DNA from: JAKEGK01 sp036507695
GTDB lineage: Bacteria > Pseudomonadota > Gammaproteobacteria > SZUA-152
NCBI GenBank assembly: GCA_036507695.1
Contig: DATCIR010000058.1
Location: 1 to 13,947, forward strand
Reading direction: 5' to 3'
Length of the DNA stretch: 13,947 nt
Shown: positions 12,983 through 13,947 of the stretch, one piece after another
How positions within the stretch are numbered: the first letter of the stretch is position 1
How the letters are laid out: the number at the start of each line of letters is the position of its first letter
Program-made: the position numbers and the translations under genes
Notes under the pieces: generated by a model
What the model saw: the letters and a program-made list of their open reading frames with translations, nothing else
Database searches by the model: none
Told to the model about the DNA's origin: nothing

Positions 12983-13947
12983 TTAAAAAACGACAGCGTT
13001 GCGCAGCACCTCGGCGGGATGCAGTGGTTCCACCTTCATGTTGTCACGGATTTGCTGCCGGCAACTGGTGCCGGTGGCGACGATGGTGGTGTCCTTGGAT
13101 GCGCCGCGTATCGCGGGGAATAAAATCAGGTTTCCCACCTTGATGGATATGGCATAGTTTTCCTTCTCGTAGCCGAACGATCCCGCCATGCCGCAACAAC
13201 CCGAAGGTATCACTTCAATACCGCATTCCGGAATCAGTGACAACGCATTCTGGCAACTGTCGAGTCCGATCAGTGATTTCTGATGGCAATGTCCGTGCAA
13301 TAACAAGGTGACGTGTTGTGCCTTCCAGTCCAGGTTACGCGATTCTATCTTATAGCGTTCCATGCTGATAAATTCCTCAAACAGTTTGACGTTGCGCTGG
13401 ATATGCTCCAGCTTGGATTTAAACTCATCACCGGCAAGGCTTTCCGCTTCGTCACGCAGCGTCAAAGTTTCCGAAGGTTCCAGGCCGATAATCGGCGTGT
13501 TATAGACCGCTTGGGGATACAGGTGGTTGATAATGGCGGTCAAGCGGGTTTTGGCGCTTTCCACCAGCCCCTGACTCAATACGGTGCGCAGGGAGGGCAA
13601 ACACGGCGTCAGTTCCACCTGGTATCCGCAATATTCCAGAAACTCGATGGCGGCAATGGCGACGTTCACATCGTAATATTCGAAAAACACATTGTTCAGG
13701 ACAATGACTTTTCCCTGTTCCCCGGCGTTTTTATGCGTCATGTGCCGCGCAAACCAGTGGCTCAACGTTTGCGATTGCAGTTGCGGCAGGCGCCGGCGCG
13801 CGTCGTACCCCAGCAAAGATTTGATAAAGTGACCGTCTAAAAATAAGTTGGTCAGGCCGGGCATCTTGCTGCCCAGTTTGCTTAACAGTTCATACGCGCG
13901 TATGACATGGGCGCGCAGCGGTGTGCCGTGCGCCTTGATATAGTGCT
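12983..13947 (-). CDS. ydiJ: FAD/Fe-S D-2-hydroxyglutarate dehydrogenase, C-terminal part (YdiJ type)
   Basis: This is the C-terminal end (at least 320 residues) of a gene that continues past the window; the frame is open to base 13947, so the ATG at 13864 is internal. Numbering from that Met, the CCG-type iron-sulfur/heterodisulfide-reductase-like motifs are HGHCHQKS (190-197) and SGCCGMAGSFGYEKE (221-235). They are followed by TGTSCRQQI (264-272) and HPAEVL (282-287). This order matches the C-terminus of YdiJ-type fusions of about 1000 residues, whose missing N-terminal part is a GlcD-like FAD domain plus ferredoxin. These oxidise D-2-hydroxyglutarate to 2-oxoglutarate and pass electrons toward the respiratory chain. 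It would consume the product of the facing hglS-type gene. D-lactate or glycolate oxidation is the alternative, less likely from context. Confidence 0.85.
   Translation of the reverse strand, partial: HYIKAHGTPLRAHVIRAYELLSKLGSKMPGLTNLFLDGHFIKSLLGYDARRRLPQLQSQTLSHWFARHMTHKNAGEQGKVIVLNNVFFEYYDVNVAIAAIEFLEYCGYQVELTPCLPSLRTVLSQGLVESAKTRLTAIINHLYPQAVYNTPIIGLEPSETLTLRDEAESLAGDEFKSKLEHIQRNVKLFEEFISMERYKIESRNLDWKAQHVTLLLHGHCHQKSLIGLDSCQNALSLIPECGIEVIPSGCCGMAGSFGYEKENYAISIKVGNLILFPAIRGASKDTTIVATGTSCRQQIRDNMKVEPLHPAEVLRNAVVF

Overview
This window looks like chromosomal DNA from a free-living gammaproteobacterium of moderate GC content. Three things suggest this: an FNR/ANR-type oxygen regulator with gammaproteobacterial cysteine spacing, a YcgR-style PilZ protein, and a YdiJ-type FAD/Fe-S 2-hydroxyacid dehydrogenase. 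I cannot name a genus from the sequence alone. No rRNA, tRNA, CRISPR array, phage or plasmid backbone is visible.

Left third (1-3782). A 7-bp tandem repeat runs off the window edge. It is followed by a minus-strand PilZ (cyclic-di-GMP receptor) gene and a small secreted coiled-coil protein with four cysteines. Divergent from these is an exported protein with two thioredoxin folds. An AlkB-type DNA/RNA dealkylase gene converges on the thioredoxin gene, and a small DUF2934 gene follows. The gaps hold several short repeats and hairpins.

Middle (3783-8070). A 700-base gene-poor stretch carries a 98-bp MITE-like element with 17-bp terminal inverted repeats and an 11-bp target duplication. Next is a membrane-anchored ferredoxin/flavoprotein whose thioredoxin-reductase-like domain appears circularly permuted. 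A small membrane protein, a secreted beta-barrel candidate and a possible 54-residue protein follow, separated by largely empty spacers.

Right half (8071-13947). The FNR-family regulator gene is preceded by four copies of a 13-bp tandem repeat, the last of which contributes the ribosome binding site. The rest reads as a lysine catabolic block. It holds a saccharopine dehydrogenase/lysine 6-dehydrogenase-like enzyme and an aminoadipate-semialdehyde dehydrogenase, which form a minus-strand operon. Divergent from them is an HglS-type 2-oxoadipate dioxygenase/decarboxylase. A YdiJ-type D-2-hydroxyglutarate dehydrogenase, cut by the window edge, converges on it. Together these would carry allysine to 2-aminoadipate, then (after a transamination not encoded here) 2-oxoadipate to D-2-hydroxyglutarate to 2-oxoglutarate. 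That couples a eukaryote-like upper lysine route to the bacterial HglS lower route, and is the most coherent system in the window.
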